A stretch of 39,746 nt of DNA, taken from positions 1 through 39,746 of the IMG/VR virus record IMGVR_UViG_3300033148_005531, one strand, 5' to 3'. Positions within the stretch are counted from its first letter, which is position 1. The number at the start of each line of letters is the position of its first letter. Both the position numbers and the translations under genes were made by a program. The stretch comes from a virus. The notes beneath the pieces were generated by a model. It was given only the letters and a program-made list of their open reading frames with translations. It searched no databases and was not told where the DNA came from. Shown one piece after another: positions 33,501 through 39,746 of the stretch.

Positions 33501-36413
33501 CAGCGTATAGAAATTGCCGGACTCGGTTATTCAGATGCCGAAATGCTAAGAAAGTACGGTCTTTTTTCAGAGCGCATAAATTATCAAACCCGATATTTCA
33601 TACCGACCGGCAAAGAAGGCATTAGCACCATTTCACAGATCGTAAAAAACGCACCGGTTGTGGCTGCAAATCCGCCGGTTACATCGGCCATGGGCGCGAA
33701 AGAAGGCCAAAGCATATTCGATGCCCTGGGCGAAGAGGCGGGTTTTATCAATATTGATATGCTGGTTCCAAAGAGATTGGCCAAAAAATTAAAAGAGATT
33801 GCACTAAATGCCCAGAATTCCCGATTAGAACATTGGTATAACTACATCCGTGGTCGGCAGGATGCCAAAATAAGCGTTATATTGCAGAAAAAGCACACGC
33901 CGCAATTGGGCCACTGGATCCGGAACATGGAAAGCATCCTATCTCAGACCGATGAAGGTCGAAAGATATACGAATCAGGCAGGGAATTTAAGGAAAAAAC
34001 CATACGACGTTTTCGCAAATGGGAGGCTAACTATAATGAAGCGGTAGAAGGGCTGTCCGATCAGGAGAAAAAGACAGTTTTAAAAATATTGGATAGCACA
34101 GAAGAAATTACCGGAGATCATCCGGCGGAAGTTGCAGCTGAAAAGATCCGGACTTTATTACAGGACGTAAGAGAGTACCTTGTAGAGAACGGTCACCAGG
34201 TGGGATACCTGGAAGGATATTTGCCGCATATCTTTCAAGGACGTTTTTGGGTAAGCACTAAAGATGAATTTTCGCATAAGGTCGAAACTATCGGCCAGGC
34301 CCTCCAGATCGCCCAGGAATGGATTGAAAAGGGAAAGACAAGGGTAAAGGTCATGCAAGATACCTTTATTCCTCCTGACGACGCTACGATGCTATCGCAA
34401 CGCGGATACTGGCGTCTGGTCAAAGCCATCCAAAACCAGGCGGGTGAATCCATCGAGATCCTTAATGACCTGGGTACCGACGAAATACACCAAATGCTAT
34501 CTAAAGAAAAGATTGCACGGCCTAAACCCAGAAGGCGATTTTTCGGCAATCTGATGCGTCGCGTGGTGGGCAATCCGAATTATATAAAAAATTTAGATGA
34601 GATCATGCGGCTATATTTTTACGGTGCATCGAGGAAGGTTGGACAGGATATTTTCTGGCGTAAAGTTCAGCGCAACATGGATGCAATGCCGGCGGCGGAT
34701 CAACGATTAAAGCAATTCATTGAAACGGTATATTTACCAGGGACTTTAGCACACCCGACCAATATGGAAGAAGCGGTTGCAAATATATTTCACAAATTAA
34801 AAATTGTACCGGGCTTTAGCAGTCAAGACGTTAGAAAGATTATGCACAATGTCAACCTGGTTCAATATGTATGGGATCTGGGTCTTTCAGGATCCTCGGC
34901 AATCGCAAATGCGTCGCAATTCTTTATTAACGCTTATCCCATAGTAGGCGAAGTGAGCGCTGCCAAAGGATATCGAAAAGGTGCAAAAACATTTTTTAAT
35001 AGAAAACTGTTGGCTGAAGTTGAAAAAATGGGGATTACTCAGGGCGTGAGCGCCATAACCGGTGAAATCCTGGTCACCAAAGATGCATTGAAAGAATTTA
35101 AGAGCAAAATGCTGTTCAAGGCCGGGCCTAAAGGATTCGCGGAAGCAACCCTAATCCCATTTACGACCGTGGAAGTGATGAACCGTTTTTCAACCTATTG
35201 GGCGGGAAAGGATTTTGCGGCGAAACAATTAAAAAAAGGAAAATCCGCTTTAAAGGCAGCGCGACTGGTTGTTCCGGATACGTCCAGCCTGGTTGCCTTG
35301 GGCCGTGAAATAGATAACCGACTGGCCGATAAAACCACTAAGAGAAATGCCTCCTGGAGAAAAAAAACAGTACGGCTCCAAGAAGAGTTTGCGCAAAAAT
35401 TCGGTTACGAACTCAATGATAAGGTTAATTTTCGAGTGGGCCGGGAAAACCTGCCCCAGATCATTCGAGAAGTTCCGGCCCGGCTGTTTTCTCCGTATAA
35501 ATCGTTTTTGCTGAATCAGCTAAAATACACAGTGGATACGTTGAATCCCAAAGGGGTAAAGACCAATCCTAAAAAGGCGCTGCGTTTTACGATCATGACG
35601 CTGGCTTTAGCCGGTGTGGCCGGCAATCCGGTGGTATATGGGATATTCCAAATGCTTCGGTATTTATACAAACAGCTGTTCGGTGTTGACATTGAGAAAG
35701 AATTAAGACGAAAAAATCTAACGCGCGGAATTCCCGGTAAATTGGGGCTGGATATTTCCGGATCCGTGGCCATACAGATGCCCAAACGATTATATGATCT
35801 ATTGGGCCGTTATGGAAAAATAGCAATAGAATTAGGAAACCTGGCTTATGAAAAAGGTACCGGTGCCGGCACGATTCGAACGGAGCGCAAATTAAAACGT
35901 CAAACCATGCCTGCGCAGCTGCAACGGGTAGTGGATGCCATGAAGATCCTGGAGCGCGGAGAATACATTACGCCGATTACCAGGACACCGGTGGCCATTA
36001 GCGAGAAGCCTTGGGTAGCAGCTGTAAAACGAGCGGCTGGAATTCTCCCTGCGGATGTGGCCAAGGCGTTTGACGAAGAACGTGAGATCGAGAAGTTAAA
36101 GAAACGATATAAAAGCTTGTCTTCAGACTTAACAGAACGCTGGGCCGAAGCTGTAAAAAATGGTGATCCGGAGAAAATGGACCGGACAATACGAAAGGTT
36201 GTTCATAGCGTAAATAATGCGCTTGACAGGCTCAATAACGCAAAAGGTCCGGATGATGTTACAAGGGCTATGACGGATCTATTATTCTGGCAAGCCTGGA
36301 TCGAAAAGGACCAAAAATTTAAAAATGCTATTTTAAGAAAACATATTCCCAGACAGATAGAAAAAAAGCGCCGATTGCCAAAATACTTACAGCCGGAAGC
36401 GGTGGCGCCATAG
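27588..36413 (+). CDS. Giant polyvalent ejection protein: MTase + strawberry-notch helicase
   Basis: This single uninterrupted 2,941-aa protein likely enters the cell with phage DNA, as do the polyvalent proteins of P1-like (DarB) and many other phages. In order: an N-terminal VEFPDGT segment; hydrophobic helices (about 147-201) and a glycine-zipper (285-302); a Lys/Glu-rich linker with a 22-residue duplication (329-372); an N6-adenine methyltransferase (EPSAGIGG 687-694, NPPF 752-755); a low-complexity linker (about 865-1000) hiding another gene; a strawberry-notch-type SF2 helicase (Walker A GTGVGKG 1092-1098, DESHN 1200-1204, motif VI QGLGRTHR 1595-1602); a polyvalent-associated C-terminal part; and a membrane-like stretch (about 2667-2698). 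Methylation and helicase action could block restriction of incoming DNA. Confidence 0.9.
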   Translation: MIEIELPDKGITVEFPDGTPEYVMRNAIQAEFYGALALRQDVPEKPGMFQHMMPRQSLPEQTAEAQIGLEAMQRGLTPEQYKSEIYPEGSRLKRLEQMGDNVISGALGTAEGLIGGVEWITGSETAKELANVAKAWREELAPEDPTFVDEIAMGVGSMATFFIPGIGVARGAEAAAILAPKLAVWAGVGVSSALEAMTEAGLGYRETLQDTKDVKKAEDAAGKTFWMNMVLLPITNKLGVFGEKGGKVRKAIISALMEGSQEGAQEIIAAVAQNKDVDPEAVLKSAGVGAIVGGGVSVVTPGQKAPVEKKAEEERPDLTDLEEKYKPRPEDKVKAAAEARQAEIDKAFEKPEDKIKTAAEARQAEIDKAFQETEEVEKAKKPVEEAQKIVKKEPVKKAEEPKLPTKREKALQEYKDYINQLSPEEKEKARDLIIDEPVHALLTMRKIQNRLAEPEKVKAEEPVKKELAPEIPTKIERGHGYDIRIVEEPERPDLYKQIEDLKKQAENAGEKFPRGTMQAISAQMRNLEKGAGDIEVVKTIINEAKDELQKLQKVEKPFVIVSDKVNEKLSEEKGQLTSKELFSWSDEAHGGTQAEGKYTPKDAYDAMELGINKYILKENPKGPVGQDDVTRAKDIIGWIKKRIIPRIPTQSKRTAEADEFQQFSTPPHLSYAANWVANINKDDVYIEPSAGIGGLAVFGKLAGAKEIVVNELSKRRLNLLKELGFTKYFNEDAAQLNNILPKDVKPTVVVMNPPFSATAGRIQGKRATMEGANHVEQALKRLLTNGRLVAIVGKGMAHDRSSFRDWWKKIESEYTVLADIGISGKEYSKYGTTFDNRILIIDKTGPTTKKVLTGDVEKVEDLIPLLEGVRNARTHPGERPAYKPGREERTEEIETKPGPEPVVLPTGGEVGDRQRQAGSEATRPTGEPGRIPVSVESERGHGVPTKRTQPHERPSQEKEPVGRGPGGAEPTGQPIVSDTSRISEAERSTGELQIKTKEKEAAGELTEDLYEGYRPERLDIPNAKKHPTPLVQSAAMAAVTPPSPFYNPSLPPKIIKAGNLSEIQLESIVYAGQSHSEILPDETRRGYFIGDGTGVGKGREIAGIIWDNWTKGRKKAVWISEKASLFQDAKRDVQGAGWDPEKLFIQNKVKATATILGEEGVLFTTYDTLKSSPRQEGAMSRLEQIVDWLGEDFDGVIAFDESHNMGNAIAVRGERGTKQPSAKALAGVELQNALPNARIVYVSATGATEVINLAYCERLGLWGEGTPFSSKLDFVQEISSGGIAAMELVARDMKSMGIYNARSLSYEGVSYDRLEHELTPSQVAQYNKMAQAWQHVLSEIHKAMEVTGANENGRAKGAAQSAFWGAHQRFFNQVITSIQLPTVINSIHQDLKNGDSVVVQLVNTLEAAQERALARLTEEDSLEDLDLSPFDMLMQLVEHSYPVAQFEKYMDDDGNIRSRLVEDSQGNVIENADAVEMRERLLDDLGALRREVAENPIDQIIEEFGIENVAEVTGRRRRVVYKITDKGRERVIEKRSRAKAMADADAYMDGKKKILVFSEAGGTGRSYHADLDANNQDRRIHYLLQPGWRADKAVQGLGRTHRSNQKQPPVYRLCTTNLKGQKRFLSSIARRLDQLGALTKGSRKTGSQGIFQARDNLESDYARDALRIFFDDLVSGRINTISVSEFEDQTGLRLVDEYGNMMANLPEIRQFLNRILSMNVELQNAVFDEFSQRVDNVVESHIKAGTLDQGLETLKAEKVEKISEETVHTDERSGAETKYVQLNVTNKAPILEYEAANTYAKDGFFRNIKSGKVWAATVRTITNRQTGDRVDTYVLKSHTYGEQRIKKDEFTDDKWEKLTESQAKTLWQEAVDEAPKTITRQEHLITGTLLPIWNRLIGHPRIMRVQTNEGERMIGRIIGSADLERTLKNIGAKASKVKMDPGEIHARVLDQNYSIDLANQWRIFRRRVSGDQRIEIAGLGYSDAEMLRKYGLFSERINYQTRYFIPTGKEGISTISQIVKNAPVVAANPPVTSAMGAKEGQSIFDALGEEAGFINIDMLVPKRLAKKLKEIALNAQNSRLEHWYNYIRGRQDAKISVILQKKHTPQLGHWIRNMESILSQTDEGRKIYESGREFKEKTIRRFRKWEANYNEAVEGLSDQEKKTVLKILDSTEEITGDHPAEVAAEKIRTLLQDVREYLVENGHQVGYLEGYLPHIFQGRFWVSTKDEFSHKVETIGQALQIAQEWIEKGKTRVKVMQDTFIPPDDATMLSQRGYWRLVKAIQNQAGESIEILNDLGTDEIHQMLSKEKIARPKPRRRFFGNLMRRVVGNPNYIKNLDEIMRLYFYGASRKVGQDIFWRKVQRNMDAMPAADQRLKQFIETVYLPGTLAHPTNMEEAVANIFHKLKIVPGFSSQDVRKIMHNVNLVQYVWDLGLSGSSAIANASQFFINAYPIVGEVSAAKGYRKGAKTFFNRKLLAEVEKMGITQGVSAITGEILVTKDALKEFKSKMLFKAGPKGFAEATLIPFTTVEVMNRFSTYWAGKDFAAKQLKKGKSALKAARLVVPDTSSLVALGREIDNRLADKTTKRNASWRKKTVRLQEEFAQKFGYELNDKVNFRVGRENLPQIIREVPARLFSPYKSFLLNQLKYTVDTLNPKGVKTNPKKALRFTIMTLALAGVAGNPVVYGIFQMLRYLYKQLFGVDIEKELRRKNLTRGIPGKLGLDISGSVAIQMPKRLYDLLGRYGKIAIELGNLAYEKGTGAGTIRTERKLKRQTMPAQLQRVVDAMKILERGEYITPITRTPVAISEKPWVAAVKRAAGILPADVAKAFDEEREIEKLKKRYKSLSSDLTERWAEAVKNGDPEKMDRTIRKVVHSVNNALDRLNNAKGPDDVTRAMTDLLFWQAWIEKDQKFKNAILRKHIPRQIEKKRRLPKYLQPEAVAP
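28572..28703 (+). repeat. Two 66-bp coding repeats in the giant gene
   Basis: Units 28572-28637 and 28638-28703 each encode a 22-residue charged helix (PEDKVKAAAEARQAEIDKAF type) in the linker before the methyltransferase. They probably form an extended helix or coil. Confidence 0.85.
30199..30570 (+). CDS. Nested overlapping gene inside the giant gene (+1 frame, 123 aa)
   Basis: A 123-codon frame begins at ATG 30199, six bases after a perfect GGAAGGAG (30185-30192), and lies entirely inside the giant gene in its +1 frame. The product has ordinary protein composition and predicted helices (NLLYCLQAAKWAIDSGKLEV, LLENLDAFLYQWNPKEAMAF, KRNLLDVGLAVLNQLDSRLS) with Trp, Tyr, Cys and regular Leu. 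The giant frame over the same bases (about residues 871-995) is low-complexity Pro/Gly/Glu/Arg linker. That contrast and the ribosome-binding site argue that the nested frame is a genuine gene, perhaps born in or inserted through a permissive linker. Family not recognised. A chance open frame remains possible. Confidence 0.65.
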   Translation: MPELIPENDLPINRAAKNELKKSKQSPDPNLLYCLQAAKWAIDSGKLEVKQPGLLENLDAFLYQWNPKEAMAFLQNEHNLMKDLPKKRNLLDVGLAVLNQLDSRLSATLPGYPRPRDLPANFR

Positions 36414-36530
36414 TGGGCGGAAACTAAGAAAATAACTTTGCCGCTGTTTGATCGAAAAACAGGAGCAGGCTCCCCGAGTCGGTCGGCTCCGGCCGGAAAC
36501 GGCGGCAAAATTAATCCCTCGAGGAAAAAA

Positions 36531-36674
36531 ATGGAACGGCGGCAGTTAAGAGATCGCAGATCAGGTCCTCCGGAACGCAGGGCTTTTTATTACACCAAGC
36601 ATATCCCGGAACGTCGGTCTGGAAGTGATCGGCGTATCATCGGGGTAAATCGCAGAAAAACAAATAATGGATAA
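36531..36674 (+). CDS. Small Arg-rich protein with RRSG-type repeats (47 aa)
   Basis: From the ATG at 36531 (GAGG upstream) the 47-aa product is a string of Arg-rich motifs: MERRQLRDRRSGPPERRAF, then IPERRSGSDRRIIGVNRRK. Such DRRSG-type repeats occur in many small bacterial proteins of unknown function. An in-frame TTG at 36438 would add 31 residues but lacks a ribosome-binding site. It overlaps the start of the next small membrane protein by eight bases and may be linked with the lysis genes by coupling only. Nucleic-acid or membrane-phosphate binding is possible. Confidence 0.55.
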   Translation: MERRQLRDRRSGPPERRAFYYTKHIPERRSGSDRRIIGVNRRKTNNG

Positions 36675-36828
36675 ATTCCTGAACATATTGCCGGTCATTA
36701 TCATGGCCGAAAGTTTTGCGGCATCGATCCCGCTGTTGATCTGCGGCCGGTGGGGCAGCGGCCTGTACTGGTTTTCGGCGGGGCTGTTGAATCTTGCGGT
36801 GATATTCCTAATCAAAAAACACGGATAG
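36667..36828 (+). CDS. Small two-helix membrane protein, holin candidate (53 aa)
   Basis: The 53-aa product (MDKFLNILPVIIMAESFAAS...) has two hydrophobic segments, about 4-26 and 33-50 (LYWFSAGLLNLAVIFLI), separated by CGRWGSG, and a short basic end (KKHG). That is a two-span hairpin like class II or III holins. Its ATG lies in the overlap with the Arg-rich gene. It is followed by a membrane-anchored coiled-coil gene, an arrangement that fits a lysis cassette, but no lysin gene is adjacent. Confidence 0.55.
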   Translation: MDKFLNILPVIIMAESFAASIPLLICGRWGSGLYWFSAGLLNLAVIFLIKKHG

Positions 36829-36849
36829 GGGTAAAAAAGAGGGTAAAAA

Positions 36850-37200
36850 ATGAGCGAAATTGATGTGGTGATGATCGCCGGCGGAGCGGTGATCGGCGGA
36901 GGTGTGACCATCGGCGGGCGGATTATATTTGACTGGCTCAAAACCCATGGTGATGTTTCGGCGCCGCCGGCCGCAATAAATAATTCCAACGGCAGATTTT
37001 CCGCGAAAAAATGCGAAAATAAGCACAGGGAAATTTCTCAATGGCAAGGCAAAACCGATCAATGCCTGACCCAGCACAAAGCTATGATCGAATCCCACGA
37101 AAAACGCCTGGATAAAGGCAGTAAGGATTTTGAGGAAATCAAGAAGGATATCGCCGGGCTGAATACCAGCTATGCGGTTTTGGCAACAAAAATAAAATAA
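36850..37200 (+). CDS. Membrane-anchored coiled-coil protein, spanin-like (116 aa)
   Basis: The 116-aa protein has an N-terminal membrane segment (about 4-28: VVMIAGGAVIGGGVTIGGRI) followed by a soluble, charged coiled coil (HKAMIESHEKRLDKGSKDFE, then EIKKDIAGLNTSYAVL). This order, anchor then periplasmic coil, is like inner-membrane spanins (Rz class), though no paired outer-membrane lipoprotein gene is visible. It follows the holin candidate with a 21-base gap and is the last gene of the late operon before the terminator at 37256. Alternative: a generic holin accessory. Confidence 0.6.
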   Translation: MSEIDVVMIAGGAVIGGGVTIGGRIIFDWLKTHGDVSAPPAAINNSNGRFSAKKCENKHREISQWQGKTDQCLTQHKAMIESHEKRLDKGSKDFEEIKKDIAGLNTSYAVLATKIK

Positions 37201-37255
37201 ACAACCACCGAGGCAGTCCGTCCGGGTCGGCCACCCGAGAGACGGACATCGAGAA

Positions 37256-37298
37256 AGGCGCTAGTGCGGGCGCACTCCTGCACTATGCGCCTTTTTTT
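37256..37298 (+). terminator. Strong rho-independent terminator of the late operon
   Basis: AGGCGCTAGTGC (37256-37267) pairs with GCACTA-T-GCGCCT (37280-37292), leaving one bulged T, and is followed by a seven-T run (37292-37298). It ends the long late transcript just before the tailspike gene, which therefore needs its own promoter or read-through. Confidence 0.9.
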
Positions 37299-37307
37299 GT
37301 TTTACCA

Positions 37308-39575
37308 AATGTATTACCAGGAGATAACCCATGAAAAATTTTATTAAAAAACTATTCTTTATCATACCGGCAATGTTAATTGCGCTGTTATTGACGGCGC
37401 TCCAGTTCACGCCCCCGGAAATCATATACAAACTTTTTATCCGGCCGGCACAGGCCACCAACATCACGGACCTGGAAGGCATTACCGGCAAGATCGGCCA
37501 GGAAGATATCAATTTCGGCACGGGCCAGGACACGGATACGTTTACCGTTCCCACCTACGACGGCGGCACCGTCACGCTAACAAAACTGCCTTCATTATTC
37601 GCCAATGCGGCATCCATCATCAAAGGCAAATGGTATGTGGCGGCCATGTCCGGCGATCACGGCAACGCATCCTTGACAGGATCCCTGGCCTGGGTGATCA
37701 ACACCCTGGGCGCGGATCCGGCCACCATCGAGCTGCCCGGTAATCAAACCTATTCGCTGACCACAAACTTGGTCATACCCGAAACCATTGTCCTGGACTT
37801 TCAGCGCGGCGCCGTCCTGGGCGGTACCGCCAACATCTCCGGTGACGGCCTCAAACACATCCAGGCCGGCGCCTGGCAAATATTTTCAACTTCCGGAACC
37901 ATCACCTTCCCGAACGGTTCAGAGGCCTATCCTCAATGGTTCGGCGCCGTCGGGGATGGTACAACTGACGATACAACTGCATTTAACAAAACAATAGCGA
38001 GTTGTGGGTATATAAAAATATTGCCGGCAACCTATATTGTTGGACCGCTAACGCTGAGCACTGCCGATCAAAAATTTATCATGTCTCAAGGGGCTACACT
38101 AAAAGCCAAAACCGATATTGCCGACGCCGTAATAACAATAACAGCAAGCGGAGTTGAAGTAAGAGGCGGAAATATAAACGGTAATCGCGCGAATCAATCA
38201 AGCTCAACGGGTTGTTATGGGATCAATGTTAAAACAGATGGCGCCGACGTTGAAGATGTTAAAATAGCAGATGTCTATATAACTACAACCGCTCATGATG
38301 GGATTCACCTGGCAGGGATTGAAGCCGGGACTTATGAAATAAATGACGCGTCAATTACTGATTGCTATATTGAGGATATGTCCGGTCATGGGATCGAGGC
38401 AATCTATCATGTTAATAGAGCTTATATCGCAAACAACCGGATCCAAAATGGAGCTACCCAAGTTTCTGTTTATGTTGGTAACGGAATATGGATCGGAGAT
38501 AATTCCACTAATCCCCAAGTAGTCAGTAATTATATCTATAATGTTAAACGCATGGGTATAGAAATTTGGGATGATTCCGGCGGATCTATGGAAAATGCTG
38601 TTGTTGATGGAAATCATGTGGTTAAGTGCTCGACGTCCGCCGGATATATGAATATTTCGATTTCCCGGGTCCCATACTGTTCCGTTACCGGAAATGTGGT
38701 TGAGGAAGGCCGGACCGGGATCGAGATCGTGTATAGCGATTATTCCGACATTTCTGGAAACACCATTAATAATATGACAAGCGCCGGGATATCGGTCGGC
38801 TATAACGATCACATAGCCATCGGAGATACTGTTATCGAGGACACGGACGTTTATGCAATAACCACATACAGTGCTGACTATGTAACTATAAGCAACGTCA
38901 ATATGAAAACCGGGGCAGACGGAATATACGTCAATACCGGAACCGGGATAACCGTTACCGGATGCGTTATCAAAGACATGACCGGCGCCGGCTTTAAAAA
39001 AGCGGGCACGTTTACGGATTTTACTTTTACAAACAATACGGTTGAGAACACCGGGGCTCACGCCGTTCAGGCTAATAATGTTGTCCGCGGCGTATTCTCC
39101 GGCAATCGTATATATAACAGACAGGCGACGGCCTCATTAAGGGGGATCACAATATGTTATGCGGATGTCCGGGATGTTACTATCAGCAATAACGTGATTA
39201 AAGGCTATGACAGAGGGATTCAATTTGGCGTTTCTGGTCAGCCCGGAGGTAAGCATTTTGCTATTACCGGAAACGTGATTTCAGATATAGGGACCTATGG
39301 GATAGAAATATATACTGGAGAGTTTGGAACTATAAGCGGGAACATGACCATTTCGGCGACTTCTGGAGTTGGACGAGGAATAGATCTTACCTCAACTTCA
39401 CAGTATGTATCTATTACCGGAAACAATTCCTATGATCTTGATTACGGGATTTATGTGTCCAGTTCGTGCGATTATATAATCACAACCGACAATATGCTCC
39501 AAGGTAATACCACAGGCGTCAGCAATGGCGCGACTAATAAGGTTAATGTTGACAATTTATAACTGGTAATACATT
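37308..39575. repeat. 13-bp inverted repeat flanking the tailspike gene
   Basis: AATGTATTACCAG (37308-37320) occurs as its exact reverse complement at 39563-39575, just before the start and just after the stop of the 37331-39562 gene. The left copy also supplies part of the AGGAG ribosome-binding site. It may mark a mobile or exchangeable cassette, or be coincidental with the transcript ends. Confidence 0.5.
37331..39562 (+). CDS. Sec-signal beta-helix tailspike/surface protein (743 aa)
   Basis: The protein begins with a basic, long hydrophobic segment (MKNFIKKLFFIIPAMLIALL...) ending in IRPAQA near residue 43, a probable signal sequence or anchor. An N-terminal domain (about 45-200) is followed by the tailspike hallmark WFGAVGDGTTDDTTAF (about 203-218) and many right-handed parallel beta-helix repeats (for example GIHLAGIEAGTYEIND, ISGNTINNMTSAGISVGYND). 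Such proteins bind or cleave surface polysaccharide. Base composition changes near 37960, GC-rich before and AT-rich after, as if the helix domain had been swapped. An AGGAG site lies before the ATG. A tailspike does not normally carry a signal peptide, so surface conversion of the lysogen is an alternative. Confidence 0.85.
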   Translation: MKNFIKKLFFIIPAMLIALLLTALQFTPPEIIYKLFIRPAQATNITDLEGITGKIGQEDINFGTGQDTDTFTVPTYDGGTVTLTKLPSLFANAASIIKGKWYVAAMSGDHGNASLTGSLAWVINTLGADPATIELPGNQTYSLTTNLVIPETIVLDFQRGAVLGGTANISGDGLKHIQAGAWQIFSTSGTITFPNGSEAYPQWFGAVGDGTTDDTTAFNKTIASCGYIKILPATYIVGPLTLSTADQKFIMSQGATLKAKTDIADAVITITASGVEVRGGNINGNRANQSSSTGCYGINVKTDGADVEDVKIADVYITTTAHDGIHLAGIEAGTYEINDASITDCYIEDMSGHGIEAIYHVNRAYIANNRIQNGATQVSVYVGNGIWIGDNSTNPQVVSNYIYNVKRMGIEIWDDSGGSMENAVVDGNHVVKCSTSAGYMNISISRVPYCSVTGNVVEEGRTGIEIVYSDYSDISGNTINNMTSAGISVGYNDHIAIGDTVIEDTDVYAITTYSADYVTISNVNMKTGADGIYVNTGTGITVTGCVIKDMTGAGFKKAGTFTDFTFTNNTVENTGAHAVQANNVVRGVFSGNRIYNRQATASLRGITICYADVRDVTISNNVIKGYDRGIQFGVSGQPGGKHFAITGNVISDIGTYGIEIYTGEFGTISGNMTISATSGVGRGIDLTSTSQYVSITGNNSYDLDYGIYVSSSCDYIITTDNMLQGNTTGVSNGATNKVNVDNL

Positions 39576-39590
39576 ACCAAAAAAGCAGAA

Positions 39591-39615
39591 AAGCCGGATT
39601 GTTTAAATCCGGCTT
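39591..39615 (-). terminator. Hairpin terminator at the right end of the prophage
   Basis: A perfect 10-bp stem AAGCCGGATT/AATCCGGCTT with loop GTTTA lies between the tailspike stop and attR. The T-rich stretch is on the minus-strand side (complement of 39579-39590), so it best terminates minus-strand transcripts, including the tRNA-Pro, whose natural terminator was displaced to 1-34. It may also stop the tailspike transcript from the other side. Confidence 0.7.
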
Positions 39616-39632
39616 AACTTATTGAAATCATT

Positions 39633-39684
39633 TGGTCGGGACGGCGCGATTTGAACGCGCGACCCCAGCGTCCCGAACGCTGTG
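39633..39684 (-). repeat. attR core: 52-bp direct repeat within tRNA-Pro
   Basis: Identical to 63-114. It marks the right end of the prophage; bases beyond 39684 are host tRNA 5' sequence. Excision between the two copies would release a circle of about 39.57 kb. Confidence 0.95.
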
Positions 39685-39710
39685 CTCTACCAGACTGAGC
39701 CACGTCCCGA
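39633..39710 (-). tRNA. tRNA-Pro (anticodon CGG)
   Basis: On the minus strand the sequence folds as a complete tRNA: acceptor TCGGGAC paired with GTCCCGA, encoded CCA, D-arm GCTCAGTCTGGTAGAGC, anticodon arm CAGCG-TTCGGGA-CGCTG with anticodon CGG for proline, and T-arm with TTCAAAT. The first 26 bases are host DNA and the last 52 come with attR, so integration rebuilds an intact gene. Confidence 0.95.
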
Positions 39711-39746
39711 CTTGTTTTATCTCTTTATGCTCTTAACTGTTAATTG

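Noticed and set aside
27588-36413. N4-type virion RNA polymerase
   Set aside because: Size and position suggested it, but visible motifs are an NPPF methyltransferase and an SF2 helicase. No T7-like polymerase motifs were seen by eye.
38351-39061. 236-codon minus-strand frame within the tailspike gene
   Set aside because: Antisense of a repeat-rich beta-helix gene; the Asp/Ile/Asn periodicity mirrors the sense repeats.

Overview
The window is essentially one complete, apparently intact temperate phage genome integrated in a bacterial tRNA gene. A 52-bp direct repeat (63-114 and 39633-39684) is the 3' part of a tRNA-Pro gene with anticodon CGG. The right copy belongs to the whole tRNA (39633-39710, minus strand). 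The left copy is the displaced host 3' end, still followed by the tRNA's own terminator (1-34). The prophage is therefore about 39.6 kb. The virion genes point to a short-tailed (podovirus-like) phage: N4-gp56-type major capsid protein, portal, scaffold, two connector-like adaptors, a hub or nozzle protein, a fibre, ejection proteins, and no tape measure or tail tube. Signal peptides, the M23 endopeptidase and general gene style suggest a Gram-negative host, perhaps in the Desulfobacterota. That host call is inference only, because almost no host DNA is present.

Layout. 1-3299: attL and a leftward lysogeny operon (HTH repressor, two conserved unknowns, a small basic protein, tyrosine integrase). 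3300-3548: divergent control region with a perfect 17-bp palindrome. 3549-8843: rightward early operon with a Cro-like regulator, small proteins, a DnaA-domain-IV-like HTH protein, an AEP/PrimPol-type primase and a D5/SF3 helicase with its own zinc motif. 8844-10132: about 1.3 kb without convincing genes. It holds stacked hairpins and a striking pair of inverted iteron arms (GAACACTTTTTGA family), which is the best candidate for the replication origin. 10133-11030: an AT-rich DUF5131 (Gp37/Gp68) gene and a small HTH protein. 11031-11193: probable late promoter region with three tandem decamers. 11194-36413: late operon with terminase, small membrane or zinc proteins, portal, scaffold, capsid, adaptors, a zinc-ribbon/M23 endopeptidase, tail hub, fibre, a secreted FN3 protein, two ejection-type proteins and an 8.8-kb gene for a 2,941-residue polyvalent protein (N6-adenine methyltransferase plus strawberry-notch-type helicase plus hydrophobic ejection-like segments). 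36531-37200: small membrane and basic proteins that may serve lysis. 37331-39562: a separately terminated, Sec-signal-bearing beta-helix tailspike or surface protein, bracketed by a 13-bp inverted repeat.

How it fits together. Repressor and Cro-like protein would contest the 3300-3548 operators. The primase/helicase pair, possibly with the DnaA-like HTH protein, would replicate from the iteron region. Late genes would build a podovirus whose giant internal protein enters the cell with the DNA and could protect it from restriction.

The most unusual observation is a 123-codon reading frame (30199-30570) with a perfect ribosome-binding site, nested in the +1 frame inside the methyltransferase-helicase linker of the giant gene. 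It encodes a protein-like, helix-rich product, while the host frame there is low-complexity. No database search was possible; family names come from recognisable motifs.
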